DNA from: Zygnema cylindricum | Lineage: Eukaryota > Streptophyta > Zygnematophyceae > Zygnematales > Zygnemataceae | Direction: 5' to 3' | NCBI GenBank assembly: GCA_037447655.1 | Contig: JBBHKE010002914.1 | Coordinates: 1 to 62,000, forward strand | Length of the DNA stretch: 62,000 nucleotides | Shown here: one piece after another, positions 35,788 to 48,986 of the stretch | How the letters are laid out: the number at the start of each line of letters is the position of its first letter | How positions within the stretch are numbered: position 1 is the stretch's first letter | Translations under genes and position numbers: made by a program | Notes under the pieces: model-generated | The model's input: the letters and a program-made list of their open reading frames with translations, nothing else | Told to the model about the DNA's origin: nothing | The model's database searches: none

Positions 35788-36489
35788 GTCCTCTATGGCA
35801 AGAGGTGGCAATAATCCATCCGTAGCGGTGTTTTTAGCCGCAAAAAATGAGGTAATATGGGAAGTAATGGGCCACATATTTGCAAATATACAAAAAACGC
35901 CTTGATAAAAAAATGATAGAAATGAAATAATATGGATGCAAAAGCCTACGTAAATGGAGAATGTGGTAAAAGAGTGCCATTGATGGACTGAACGCCGGAT
36001 ATATATACCAAAAAAACCAAAAACAAATTGTGACAAAAAGGAGGGAAACCTTTCCTAAAATTTAGGTGTTCAAAATTTGAATTTTAACATTTGGCGTGTC
36101 AGTGAGTTATCCCAATATTTTAGACGACACAGAGAAAGCGAGAAAGTTTCATATTTAATTTGAAGGCGTGTCAGTGAGTTATCCCAATATTTTAGACGAC
36201 ACAGAGAAAGCGGGAAAGTTTCATATTTTTCGTCAGTTTTGAGGGAGGGAGTATACACGTGGAAGCGACGGACGATTTTCATGAAAGAGCCATGGCAACT
36301 GCCTGCTCCTAATTGTATGCACGGAACGTTTTTGGAATGGCGGCGGGTTTGAAAAGTGGTTTTTGTCACGTCGTGCTGGAGCCGTAATGTTTGCGTGGAT
36401 GTAAAATTGACCACGTGTAATTTTAAGCGACCAATCAAAATAGGCTTGAGACGAGGTGGTTGTTGTGATTGTACATTTAGGACCAATTT
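35788..36489. other. 5' flank of the transposase with a 72-bp tandem duplication
   Basis: Two copies of about 65 bp (starting 36093 and 36165) share GGCGTGTCAGTGAGTTATCC and ACGACACAGAGAAAGCG. No gene is recognised. The transposon's 5' terminus should lie here, but no inverted-repeat partner was found. Confidence 0.6.
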
Positions 36490-37052
36490 AGAATAAGAGT
36501 GTACTCTAATACGTCATAACATTAACGCTAATACCGGTCACAACCCAAAGAAACAAATGGAAGTGCAACCATTTTAGAGTTAACACACATATTAACATTA
36601 ACTCACTCTGATAAAACAAAACATCACGACATTATTAGCGTAAAGAACCCTTATTAACATACAGTATCGAGGTACAACGGACAATCGACAAACTTTTTAT
36701 ACAACAAGCGTTGCGTAAACATTATATCCGTACAAATTACACTTCTTACAACTGGACCAAAAATGCAAATTTTACGGCGTAGCGTCCACGCTTAACTGTG
36801 GTAAAATAGTCTGCCATGTACGTACGAATGTTTTTCGTGACGGCGTACGATTTCAAAAAATTTGTACGGGTACATATATTAGCGTATACATGTTTGCGAC
36901 CGACATTTATTTTTTCAGAGACCCAAATTAGCATTATTAAACAATTAGAATGTATTTTTTTTTTTCGAAATTTTTGAATTCTTAATTAGCGTACACAGTG
37001 TAATTTATAGTGTACGCTAAAGAAACTTCTACGCTAATAGCGATTGGCGGTG
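36490..37052. mobile_element. TA-target MITE, right end clear, left end approximate
   Basis: It ends GCTAATAGCGATTGGCGGTG before TA (37053-37054). The interior 36760-36910 matches 39721-39870, including GACGGCGTACGATTT. Its left border is inferred. Confidence 0.55.
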
Positions 37053-37054
37053 TA

Positions 37055-37271
37055 CACCGTGAATCGCAATTAACGTTAATATTTTTTTTGCCACTAAAAA
37101 CATCTTTTATCCGTACACATTTGTCCAATTTTCAATTTAAGACCGCCATTCGTAAGCTGAGAATATTACCTTTCAATCGCAACCGTCAGATCCACAAACC
37201 GACATGTGTGTACGGAGAAAAGATGTTTTAAGAGACGGTTTTTTTTCTAGCACTAATTACGATTCACGGTG
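37055..37271 (-). mobile_element. 217-bp TA-target MITE family G, copy G1
   Basis: The ends are CACCGTGAATCGCAATTAAC and ACGATTCACGGTG, bordered by TA. It matches G2 (49722-49938) end to end in the opposite orientation; both copies are exactly 217 bp. It abuts the preceding MITE, sharing the TA between them. Confidence 0.88.
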
Positions 37272-38838
37272 TACTGTACTGTGTTGTAGTTAGTCTAATA
37301 TCCGCGTATCCGCACGCGCGCGTATTCAAATACACGCGTAATCGCGTGTACGCGTGCGCGTGAGATGTGCTTAAGCGCGCACGTGTGGCCCCGGGCGCTC
37401 GTACGTGCGATGCACGATCGCATGTGGTTGCTAGTAATGTAAAACCCATGATTCGACAACGATTCTTAGAAAAATTATGGCTTTTTTTCTTTCTTCTCTT
37501 TTCTTTTTGTACTTCTAGTTATATTTTTAGGGTTTCTTTTGATAATTGCTTAAAAATGAGACATTACGAAACCTTGCATGCAAAATTACTTTAAGATCAA
37601 CACTAATATTAGTGTATGCTAGAGCTCTCCAAATTTCGAAACAAACAAAAATTGTGTTTGGAACAAGAAGAGAAGGCAAAGGGAAGGAGGGGAGAGGGAG
37701 GTCGAGGAATAATGGGAGTAAGGGTGCGTCTCCATGTGCCTCAGTAAGGGTTTTTTTCTGTCGTATTCCTGTAAAACTTAGAGCCGTACCGCGTAAGTTT
37801 CAACCGTACAAAAAAATTGAAAAAACAAGAAGCATATTTTGCGTCATCATCGATTTTAGGATGTACTACATGTTGTCGTCTTGTGTTCTTCGACCCACGA
37901 CCACGCCAAAAAATGTCATCTTCAAACTTTTCTTTAAAACACAAGGAAGATGTGTTTTAAAACAAAGTATTTTTGAAAAACAAATAGGAACACGTATTCG
38001 CACGTGTAATTTTTTTTACACAAATTTCAAACGAATTCAAGCGACGGCGAAAGGTACAGTATTCGTTATTTTTTGTCCGTTTGCGTCCATCAAAGTACAC
38101 AATTTGTTTTGTTTTGTCGCGTTTCGTCCAGTACGGATTTTTTCATTGAAAGGGCGTGAAAATTCCAATGCCATTTGACGAAATCGTGAGCAATCTTTGA
38201 GGGCGCCCCAACAAGTCGCACACGCCGCCTCTCTCACGCAACCTCGCATTCTCTCCTTCAAACTTCACACTTCCTCATCCTGTCACGAGGCGGCTCTATG
38301 AAAAAAGATTGTGAGGTATTGATGCTAAAGTGGAATTGGAGAGAGAGTTGCCTCTTCTGCATCTTACCTCACTATGCAGCCTGCAGATGAGGTAGAACAA
38401 TTCAAAGCACCTATAATTTGCCAAAACGGCAACCATACAAGAAAGGTCGCGGAAACGGCCCTTCTACAGCCATGGACATCCTCCATGGCAAAGTGTTGGA
38501 TGGTTGAACGTCTGCGAATGTCACGCAAGGTTATGCGACGTTCACAACTATTTTTCACAATTTGGTGCGTCATCACAGATTGTACACTGACAAGAGCCGT
38601 CACGGGCATTGTCGACGTATACAGTCGTCACGCCCTTAAGTGACAACTTCGTTTGGTACACATAGAGACACCCGAAATCCGGGTCCGCCGGATCTGCGCT
38701 AAAAAACAAAGTAAATTCTCTAAGTTTCAAGTACATGGTGACGCACCCTAATATGTTGAAGTACAATTTCAGTTGTGTAATTAGTGAATTGTACTTTAAC
38801 AAATGTACTTTTGTGGGTATTCTATTTTCAATGTAGTA
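37272..38838. other. Intergenic; CpG-rich alternating tract at 37300-37400
   Basis: 37300-37400 has an exceptional density of CG and CA/TG steps (ACGCGCGCGT, ACACGCGTAATCGCGTGTAC). The rest holds overlapping frames such as 37546-38178 and 38374-38643 that match no family I know. Confidence 0.5.
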
Positions 38839-39453
38839 CACCGCGAATCGTAATTAGAGTATATAACGCTAATTCGGTCGCCCTAAATTTCGACTCTATC
38901 ACGTTAAATAGAGTAAATGATTCTAAATTTTTCATTATGCTATTTAAGGTAAGGTTTAATTAGCGTAAAAAATTATAATATAGGTTCGTTTTAAATAGTG
39001 TGGAGTACGGACGACGTCCAACCGTGCAAAATTGTACTTTTATAAGTAAAAAGGTACAAATGATGATTTAATAGAATCGCGCTCGCACGTGAAATCGCAC
39101 TAAACAAAAAATCAATCACATCGAAAAAAGCCGTTCGCATAACTCTCGTCCGTCGACAGCATTGTCGTCAGTGTAAACATTAACTGACATTCAGCGCGAC
39201 AAATAGTACTAGCGTCATAATGACGTCAAAACTATACGGACTAACAGATTTTGTACGTCTACGTAATTTAGTGTTCATAATTACAGCGCGGATAATTATT
39301 GCCGACATAACCCAATATAGAGTACTTAAATAAATTAGAGTAAACTTCCTCTGTGAAAAAGTTATATCACACAAATTAGCGTTCATAACACTAATTGTTT
39401 TTTTCTGTTTTTTTACTCTAATTTTTTCTTTACTCTAATTACGATTCGCGGTG
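38839..39453. mobile_element. TA-target MITE family F, copy F2
   Basis: The ends are CACCGCGAATCGTAATTAGA and its complement, bordered by TA. It is 615 bp long, in reverse orientation to F3 (51536-52140), with high similarity through the interior. Confidence 0.88.
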
Positions 39454-39455
39454 TA

Positions 39456-40014
39456 GTGTTTTATTGCCGTCAGGCATATCTGGACAGACAATACACTTTT
39501 GCAAGTGCTATTCGTACTATAAATTCTTAAGTCCCTGCACATCCATACATCTCTGACGAAGTATTTGAGCAGAGCCAAAACCACGCGTCATACATTTTTG
39601 TTCGATATCGCAATTTCATCCTCAACTAATTGCAACTGTCACAAGTTCTATGCATCGTGTTGAACGGACTGTAAGAGACGTACTATTTTGTACTTTTTAA
39701 AGTAGAAAAGTACAGAAAAAATACTCACGCTGTATCGTAGTCGCGCTAACATGTAAATGCGTAAATATTTTCCGGCATATGCGGATGTAAAAAAAACGCG
39801 ACGGCGTACGATTTGAACAATCTCGTACATGAACATATTTTAGTGTGGAGAAATTATGCTACAATAATATTTACAAAGCAGTGTACAAATTAGAGTATAC
39901 GAAAAATTAGAATCAAAATTATTTCCACAAAAAACGACATTCTCAAATAGCGTAAATGTTGCTAATTGTTTTATTACGCTATTTATTTCATTACGCTAAT
40001 AGCGATTCACGGTG
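39456..40014. mobile_element. TA-target MITE related to the one at 36490-37052
   Basis: The right end is AATAGCGATTCACGGTG before TA at 40015. The interior shares GACGGCGTACGATTT with the 36.5-kb copy. The left border is taken as the TA shared with F2, which is an inference. Confidence 0.5.
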
Positions 40015-40155
40015 TAGTGCTGCTTCACGTTCCTTCACGTCGGTTCATGAAACTTCATTATTAATGTATGGATACTTCTAGTACTATCCGTTCACAACTT
40101 GTAATCATTGTATTTATTTGTCACGTAGTTTAGCGAACCGTCGCTTCCTCTATCT

Positions 40156-40792
40156 CATAGTTAAAAAGTAGGCGTTTTTATGGTAGGCCTTTGGTAGGCG
40201 CACAAAACTTGGCACTAAACTCGCGTAGAGTAGGCATATTGTATGGGTGTGCGTTGCGGACACTCTTGTACGATCGTACGAATATGACGTATGATCATAG
40301 TACAGCGCACGAAACCTGACGAAATTTTTTAGCGAACTGACGCGGCGTAGGATGACATTCCGCCGGAAAGAAAACCCGGAAAAAAAAAACCGCGGACGGG
40401 CAACCTGGTTGGTCAATTTGAGGCTTTATTTAGTGTGGCCTTCAAAATTGCAGACGCTAATATGACAAATTGTCCTATGGTAAGTTGTGTTATGGGCTCT
40501 TCATGTGATCTTTTTAAGATCGCTACTTTGATCAACGACCGTCCGATCGTCCGAATCTGACGGTTGAATTAAAAAACACCTCAAAATTCACAGAAAAAAT
40601 ATTTTTTGTCTGATTTTTTTTCAAAATTTAGACATGCCGTTTAATTCCCTATCGATCGATGTGCAACTCAACCCTCTTAACCTTTTTTTTTCATTTTTCG
40701 ACCAATACAATATGGGTCTTAAAGGCATATTGTATGTTTTGCATACAATAGGCATACTGTATGGCCCTACTTTCACCTACTTTTGAACTATG
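40156..40792 (+). mobile_element. hAT-like MITE family A, copy A4
   Basis: It starts CATAGTTAAAAAGTAGGC and ends CACCTACTTTTGAACTATG. The flanking octamers CTCTATCT and ATCTATCT match at 7 of 8 bases. It is 637 bp long and very similar to A3. Confidence 0.9.
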
Positions 40793-41708
40793 ATCTATCT
40801 TGTCGTTTGACGAACTACAAACGACGAACCATACATTCACCATATTTATTGTTGATTAGTTGATTCTTTTCAGTACAGATGCCATCAATGTAAGATTATT
40901 TTTGACCTAAATTCTGCCATCCACTGACTTAGTCATTGACCGTCACTAGTTAAACCTTTTTACCCTTTGCGGCTTCGATTCTTTTGTAGACGTCGTGAAA
41001 CTACAGTAGTCCACTTTAAATCTAGAGCTAGGCTTAGTACTTAGCTTGTTCGTTTCTATACATTCATATTAACCGATTATAAAGAGAAGACTTTTTCTCC
41101 TCTTTGCTTCTCCTTTTGTATTCTTTTTATTTCATTTTGTCTTATCTTTTGCTTCTGTATTCTTCTTTGCCATGGTTCCCCTCTCTTTCATATTGGATAT
41201 CTTTCTCCAATATCTCTCTTTTTCGCCCACCATACCCTAACCTTCTACATAATAATTATTAAAACTTTCGTTTTTTATCAACAAGTATAAAAAGAGTGCA
41301 CATAGCGACGCACTTAGAAATAAGAACTTAGATAACAATTAACTTTCTTCCTTTATTCTAAATTTCCTCCAAAAAACGACAAAACTAAATAACAAAGGCA
41401 GCAAATAGAAATCATTATTTTGCTTCCCTTTTAAAACACATATTTCCTTTTCTATCACCGGTTTTCTAGACTCATTTTTCCTCCTAAGAAATAAAATAAA
41501 CAAGAAAATTACATCTCTAAAGACGGTTTTCTCTGTAAAAAACGAACGGGAAGAAAAAAAAGAGTCTTCATTAAACCTAAAAGGAAACCCTAATTTTCAA
41601 AATTACTGCAAGTTCCAACTGATTCCCAGAAAAAAAACCAACGACCCCTCGGAAAATCCCAAAAAAGAGACGGAGACGAATCAAAGAATCCACACTAATT
41701 TACGTGTG
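40793..41708. other. 3' flank of the GH5 gene
   Basis: A/T-rich sequence downstream of the minus-strand stop codon at 41709-41711, likely 3'UTR and terminator. No other gene was seen. Confidence 0.5.
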
Positions 41709-44700
41709 TCACCAAAAAGTCGACTTGGGTCGATTTAACCATTTTGATTCGATCCCAGTAATAAAACTCCAATTGGGGAAATCGTCGCGTAATAATTTAT
41801 AGGACCAAAAAAACCATCCGGCGGAAGTTTCTCCGTAAACTTCCATTTGGGATTCCGCAAAACTCTTAGTTTGCTGTAAAAGAGAGAGGGGAGGAGAGAG
41901 AGGGGGGAGAGAGGGAGGGGAGAGAGAGGGGAGGAGAGTGAGGGGGGAGAGGGAGATGGGGGAGAGGGGAAAATCCACAATAGTCAGCAAGAGAGTGGAA
42001 CACTCATTTGAACTTTCAGTTTGCAAACAGACGAACGAGGGAGGGAGGGAGGGAGGGAGAGAGGGATGGAGGAGAGGGAGAGGGAGGGAGAGAGGGAGAG
42101 GGAGAAAGAGAGGGAGAGGGAGGGAGAGGGAGAGGGAGGAAAGGGAGACCTGAGAGGGAGAGGGAGAGGGAGAGAGATATATACAAGTCAACTACTGTTA
42201 AAACAATAGTATAAAATCATACCTTCGGCGTTTTCTTAATTTGAGGAACCATCGCGAGAGACCATTCTCCCACCATTACGAGACGAGATCCTTGCTCCAT
42301 TTCTTCTAATTTTTTTTTTCTCTGGGAAGAAGAAAGAAAAAAAAAGAAAAAAGAAAAAAGAGAAAAAAAACTAAAATGAGAAGAAGATATTTCCAGACTT
42401 GTTTTTCCTCTGTTTTTCCGAACGAAAAAAAAGAGAGAGAGAAAGAGAGAGAGTTAAAAGTAAAACTGTCTTCTCAAAATTCATACTTTTTTTTTTCAAG
42501 TATCTGAATTGGAAAGTAAATTTATGAGTACAAAAAAAAAAGCGCCTTAAAAGAGAAAGAAAAGGAGACCTCTCCCGGAAAAATAAATCTACCTTTGTAC
42601 GGACATAATCCAAATTAAAATCAAAATTGGTTCCTCCAAATGTCGATATATCGAATAAATTATATGCGTGGAAATCCATAATAACATTTGTAAAATTTGA
42701 AGTTGTCATGAAACCATCAAACTCCGTACTGAAATTTGGAATTAAAAAAAAAAGGAGAAAAAAGAGAGTTAAAAAACAAACGATAAAACGTAAAAAGACA
42801 AAATGGAGGATAAAAACAAAATGAAAAACAAACACAACTATTTCCTATTTTTTTTGTTTTTTGTTTTAGCTTTTTTGGAACAAGCTTATAACAAATCGGG
42901 AAAACCCAAAAATAAAGACAGTGATATAAAGTGAAGAAAGAATAAAGGAGCGGTTGACTGGTTGACTAAGCAAGCTATTAAAAACAAAAATTTATTGAAA
43001 GGAAAACACCAACATTAAACTTTTTTTTACAAAAAACAGGTACTAAAATACAGCAAAATTTACCAAAGTCTACCAAAATTTACTAAAACCTCCGAACATT
43101 TGCCAAAATTTCCCAACATTGGAAACAAAATTACAGAATTTGTGAAAAAAAAAAAAAAAATCAGCAACATTCTACAAAATTAGCCAAATTTACCAAAGTT
43201 ATTTACAATAATCCGAAATAATATAAGAAAATCGAAAAAATCCAAATTTTAGCAAAATTAAAGAGTAAAATTAGGTTTAAAATATACCTATTCATATCTA
43301 TTCGGGGACTAATTACAACATAAGCACATGATGAAAAATTTCGCACGATATTATAAGAATCAATATAAAATTTTTTCAAGTCCGTAACGTTCCAAACCGC
43401 CATAGAGCTCGGTTCGTTAAGAACCCCAATTCCCAGAAAAGACGAATACACCGCATATCTATGAGGCAAAACAATAGAATGTTAATTTAAAACTCAATTT
43501 CGCAATGATAAAATCCCACAAAAAGTTTTGTGAATGTTTAATGAAAAACCAATAACAAGGCAAACAACTCTTAGGGAAAACGACCGTAACATTTTTCAAA
43601 CTCTCAAAAACTTCACAATAAACAGTTGAAGAAATCATAGAATCGAAAAGAAGCAATAAACAAACCAGAATACACAAACAAATGACAAAGATTAACAAAA
43701 ATACAAGAGTAAAACAAACCCTACTTACATTGTTTTTTTTGAAAAAACCGTAAACAATCTCCCATAAAAAACACCACAAAAGCATGCAAAATTTAACTGA
43801 ATTCCACTAACAAACATACCCCAAACTGTAAACATTGACTAAATATACTAAAAAACATTCCACAAAAATGTGAAGTTTGACTAAATCATTCAATTTCAAG
43901 TTTTCAACTCACCTTTCAGTTATAAATCCAATTGCTTCAAGAGTTTTATTAATAGTGTTTCCACTCCCGAATTCCGGAAGACCATCGCGACTTGCACTAT
44001 GTTCAAATCCATTTTGGGAACCAAATGCCGCGTGAAGCGATAATAGTACACCAATATTGTGTTTCACTGGAAAAAAAGAAATAACAAGGGAATTAAAATG
44101 ATATAAGAAGTGGGTAAAGAAGGGAGCTAAAAGGGCATAAGAAAAGAGGAACAAAAGTGTACATGAAAAAGGGAATAACATGGTACAAGCTTTGGCCAAA
44201 AAAAGCAAAGGACAAGTATGAGAATAGATAAAAGACAAAACAAATACAATAGTAAAGAAAAAGTAAAAGAAAAAGAAAAAGAAAAGATGGAATTTTTAAC
44301 AATTAGAATCGTACAATATCTGACTCAATGTATATTCTCTCATGCCTTCAACAATAGTATACAAACAAACATGAAAAAGAAAGCAAAAAAATTGTTGCAT
44401 ACTTTGCACATAAAGTCCAAAATCTTTTCAAGAGCTTTCAAAAACTCATCGAGTCAAATGAATTTAAATTCTTTTACATTGTTTTAAGTTTTAAATTACG
44501 TTTTTATTCGTTATTCCATTTCTCACCTCCCCAACTCATTGCCAAATCCAAGATTTCCAAACCTCCCGCGACGAACGGAGAATCTGGTTCGTTTTCTTGC
44601 GCGAGCCAATAACCAATCGGCAACCGTACCGCGTTTAAACCCGTTTTTTTCAACCACTTAAAATCGTCTTCGACGATAAAACTTTTCCAATGCTCCGAAA

Positions 44701-47700
44701 TTGTCGCTTTGTACGTATCGCCGAGCGACGCCGCGAGCTGCCATTCGCCGAAGACTTCTCCGGTAATATTTAAACGAAAAACGGTGTCGCCGTTCCATGC
44801 AGGGGAACTAGCGTCCGTTAGATCTTCCAGAGAAATCGTACCGTCGAGAGTTACAGAACCGCTAGGATTCGCGCGCCAAAAATGTCCTCCGACGGTTTGG
44901 ATCATAAATAGGTTTTTGTCGACGGGTGACGCGACGAGAGTAAACTCCGTACGGTTATCGACACTTGGAACGAAAGAGTTGGCGAATAAACGGATACCGT
45001 ACCGATTTAAATATCTTTTCGAGCTTGTACGGAATTGAATCGTGGGTTGGTTTGGACCATCGGGTCGACGGATGTGAAAAGTTGCTCCGGTGGTTTTTGA
45101 TTGGCTCGAGCAGAAAACCTAAAGGAGGTAAGAATTCAAAGGGAAATGTGTTAAGTTAGGAATGTCATTCAATGGGAATTTTGACTATTGTGGGCTTGAG
45201 AAGAGAGGATTTTTTCAAGTACTCGTAAGTAAGAGCGAGAGAGAGAGAGAGGACGAGGAGAGAGAGAGAGAGTGGGATCTTGATTTTCTAAGAAATCGTC
45301 GACATTTTCGATGCATTTTCTAGGAGACTTGTATAATATTTCATTTGGGTTTTTTCTACAATCCTAGAATCTTTTCACTTAGTTTTCCCAAAATTCTACA
45401 GTCTTTTCAATTTTTTTATTTTTTTTTTATCTACAACCTTTCCACTGTTGTAAAAGAATGCCATACACACTATTTAGAAAATAAGCTATCGACTATTCTT
45501 TCGAACTTACCCCATATGGAGAACTGTCCAAAACGTTAATCCAGTTTCCGGTTTTAACGGATTGTAACTGAATTGTGGCTCCATCTATTAACGGAGGAAC
45601 CTTCAAAAAAAAATCTGGAGTCATCCAATCTTCCATTACTAACCAACCGCCCAGATTGACTCCTCGAAAAGCGGGAATTCCCATCGCCTCTCTAACGGAA
45701 AAAAGATGCGTGGAACTTGGAGAGAGAGGAGAAGGAGAGGGAGAAGGAGAGGGAGAAGGAGAGGGAGAAGGAGAGGGAGAAGGAGAGGGAGAAGGAGAGG
45801 GAGAAGGAGAGGGAGAAGGAGAGGGAGAAGGAGAGAGAGAGGAATTAGTGGAGGTCACTAAACGGAGGGAGTTGTCAGGAGTTATGGTGACAAATCGGTG
45901 GTCCGAGGTTTGGAAAAAAACCTGGTCAGAGCCAACCTGGAGGAAGAGGGAGAGGGAGACAAGAAGAAAGGTTAGAAGAGTGGAAGGAGAAAAAGAGAGA
46001 GGGGAAAAAGAAGTGGCGGAAGACGAGGAGGAGGGAAAGGGAGAGGGAGTGGGAAAGGGAGAGGGAGGGGAAGAGAGAGAGAGAGAGAGATAAGGAAGAA
46101 AATCAGACAATCGTAACCAAACTCCTGTGTATGCGGCGAGAGAATGAGAGGGAGAAACGGAGAGAGAAGAAGAGGGAGGAGAGAGAGTCAAAAAAGAGAG
46201 AGACAGAAAACGTACTGCGGTAGCTTCAAAAACGGTTACAGAACTGCTTTCTCGTTCCGTTGCGGCGATACTTCCGTCCGACTGAACTGCCACATAGAGA
46301 CCGTTGGGAGCCAAAAACTGAACAAAATTTTCGCTCGTTCTTCGCACTGTAAAAACCTCAAGAGGGCCCGGGGGGTGAGAGAGAATTGCACTCAAAGAAG
46401 AAGGAGACTTTTTGGTCCATCCAGAAGGGTTTGAAGAACCGATCCAAAAATTATTTGAGTTTGAAAACAATTGGATCTGTGAAAAACAAAAATCAACCAG
46501 AAAAAAAGAAAAAAAAACCGAAGACAGTGAGAAAGAAAGAAGAAGAAAATGGGGAAAAAGAGAAGGGTGTTCACTGTTCACAGCATAGAATGATGGTTTT
46601 GTTTGGCACCAAAGGATGAACTTTAAACAGTTTTTAAACATTAAACATCGTTAAAATGGGCGTTAGGATAAAAATAAATAGGAAAGTTTAAAAGTTTACC
46701 TGTGAATTATCGAATAGTGAGTTTCTCCACCAAACAGAAGGCATCACTCCCTCTCCTTCATAAAGAGTGGGAGGAGAAGAAGTACAACAAGTAGTGTAAC
46801 AAATCGAACTCCATGGAACTCCAGGTAATGAGGGAGATCCTACCCCTTGATACACCACAGTTAACGACGGTTTTTTACTGAACACGCCTTTCGAGCCAAG
46901 AACCCCTAAAACTACCGCGAAAATGAAAATAAAAAGAAACAAAATACAGAAATTACGACAACTGAATATCGAGCGACGAGGATGATCTTTCGATTCGGGT
47001 TTTTTGAGAGCTTTTCTTTCTTTTATCAGCGAATGAAGTTGAAAAGTTAAGGATCTTCCCCATTCGAGAGGTCGAGTCGATTGAAAAGACCATGTTTTCC
47101 CCCATCCCGCGGGAACCGAAACTTCCGCTTTTCTTAAATCGTCAAGAGAGACGGAGGAAGAAGCCGGAGCTGGAGGAGGAGGAGGAGGAGGAGGAGGATG
47201 GAGAGGATCTGAAAGAGAAAAAGATGGAAAACAATGAGTAAACACACACAAAAAAGTAGAAAAAATAGAATTTGATTGTTGAACATCGAAAAATCTAAAG
47301 CAAACACAAAAATTGACTTACAAAAAAACTATAAGATAATACTTTAAAAACTAAATAGAGCATAAATGACAATAAGAAAGTAATCCGACGTAAGCATTTA
47401 ACACCCAAGTGAAAAAAATAAAAATCAATAACTACAAACGAATGGAACACAGAGACATGGAACAACCATTTTTCTCTCTTTCCCGACTCTCTCACTTCTT
47501 GTTTCTCACTTGTTTCCCACTCTCTCCTCTCTCTCATTCTTCTTTTCCTCTCTCTCCTCTCCCTTCCTAATACTTACCACTATCATCGATAGGAATAGTC
47601 ACAAATCCAGTTTCTTCCTTCTCCTTTGAAGAAACATTACTCTCCTCGCTCCCCTTTATCTCCCTCTTCTCATTGGCTGTCGAAACAAGCTTCGAAACAT

Positions 47701-48936
47701 CCTTTTCTTTCTCCCTCTCACCTTCCTCCTTCTCCTCCCCACCCACATTTCCTTCTTCACCGTCTCTTGCGCTCGATTTTTCGGATCCCGAGTCCGAAAC
47801 TTCGGTCAGAGAAAAAGATTTAAACAATTTGTCTCCTTCATCATTAAATTCCAATCTATCGTCTCTTTCGGAGGAGTCTCCGGAATCCGAGCTTCCCGGA
47901 GAAATCGCATTCAAGTCAAAAAATTCATTTTGAGACTCATTTTCTCTTTGAGTTTCGATCGACAAAGAAGAGGAGGGAGGAGGGAAACTTGGAGGAGGAG
48001 GAGGGAAACTTGGAGGAGGAGGAGGGAGAGGGGAACTGAGATGGGAGGGGGAGTGAGAGGGAGAATGAGGGGCGGGATGAGAAGGAGAGTGAGAGGAAGA
48101 CTGAGAGGGAGAATGTGGGAGAGGCTGAGGGAGAGGAGGAGGATGGGAATGAGAGGGAGAATGTGAGGCAGAAGGAGAGGGGGAGTGTAGGGAAATGTGA
48201 GAGGGGGAATGAGAGGGAGAGGGAGAGGCTTTAGAAGACGAAGGTTGAGAGGAAATATTTATAGAAGAAGAAGTGAGAGTGTTTTCAGACACCGGAATTG
48301 ATTTTTTTTCTAAAGATTTTTTAGAAACAAAAGTAATTTCAGGTTCTTTTGAAAAAGAAGCTCGCTCTAATAGATTCTTCTCTGTAGAATTTCCTCCTAA
48401 TTGTATCCCATTTTTAACATGTTTGGGTATAATTAAACTTTTTAAACCCTCTTTGGATCCAGTTTTAAAAACTGGGTCATCTTTAGAACCAGCTTTCTTG
48501 CTAGAAAACAACTTTAATTTCTTTCCTTTTGAATATGGAGAAAGTTTTACTCCTTTAGCCCCTTTAAAAACCCCATTTAACCCTTTTTCTTTCTCTTTTT
48601 CTTTCAATTTATCCTTTTCTTGAGAAGAAGAAGAAGAAGATTCTCCCCCTTTAGACTCCTTTTTATGTAAAGCTCGTAAAAGATTTTCTGGAACTTTCGA
48701 GTCTTTATCAGTTGAAATTGAAACTTCTGGACTTTTGACATTAGAATTTTGACTTTTCTCTTGACTTTTATTTTGACTTTTATTTTGACTTTGACTTTGA
48801 CTTTGACTTTCTTTGTTTACGGACAAAACAGTTTCTTTATTTTGTGGAAAAGGAGGGTCAGATTGTAATTTTAACAAAAGAGAGTCAATTTTTGTGGAAT
48901 CTAGTTTTCCTTTATTCTTTTTGTCAACACTAGCCA

Positions 48937-48937
<1 letters not shown>
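41709..48937 (-). CDS. Membrane-anchored GH5 exo-beta-glucanase-like protein with fascin-like domains and Ser-Pro repeat
   Basis: Ten exons (47578-48937, 46700-47208, 46216-46476, 45511-45936, 44527-45118, 43913-44066, 43288-43458, 42593-42728, 42223-42321, 41709-41873) have GT..AG borders and consistent phases and give 1290 residues plus TGA. Residues 1-453 are a Ser/Lys/Pro-rich tail. A hydrophobic segment at about 537-558 follows basic residues, as in a type II membrane protein. About 624-740 is fascin-like. A (SP)n stretch precedes the GH5 signature RGVNLGGW (about 801-808). A second fascin-like insert follows, then LHAAFGSQNG, the acid/base LNEP (Glu about 1116) and the nucleophile VGEW (Glu about 1222). 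Plant relatives (rice GH5BG type) have fascin-like plus GH5 domains in roughly 500 residues and hydrolyse beta-glucosides. The 450-residue tail and Ser-Pro block are unusual. Sense introns are pyrimidine-rich. The ATG at 48937 is preferred to the GTG before it. Confidence 0.9.
41881..42176 (+). repeat. (GGGAGA)n/(GA)n microsatellite in the last GH5 intron
   Basis: Purine runs on the plus strand are pyrimidine runs in the GH5 sense strand, lying between the last two coding exons. Confidence 0.95.
45721..45840 (-). repeat. In-frame 12-bp minisatellite coding for Ser-Pro repeats
   Basis: Tandem GGAGAGGGAGAA units on the plus strand lie wholly inside GH5 exon 4. On the sense strand they read TCTCCCTCTCCTTCT-like and encode alternating Ser-Pro for about 40 residues, without breaking the frame. 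The domain order places this block on the extracytoplasmic side of the membrane segment. Confidence 0.93.

Positions 48938-48938
<1 letters not shown>

Positions 48939-48986
<48 letters not shown>

Noticed and set aside
48938-48940. GTG immediately before the ATG as the GH5 start
   Set aside because: Plant nuclear genes initiate at AUG; the ATG at 48937 is the natural start.
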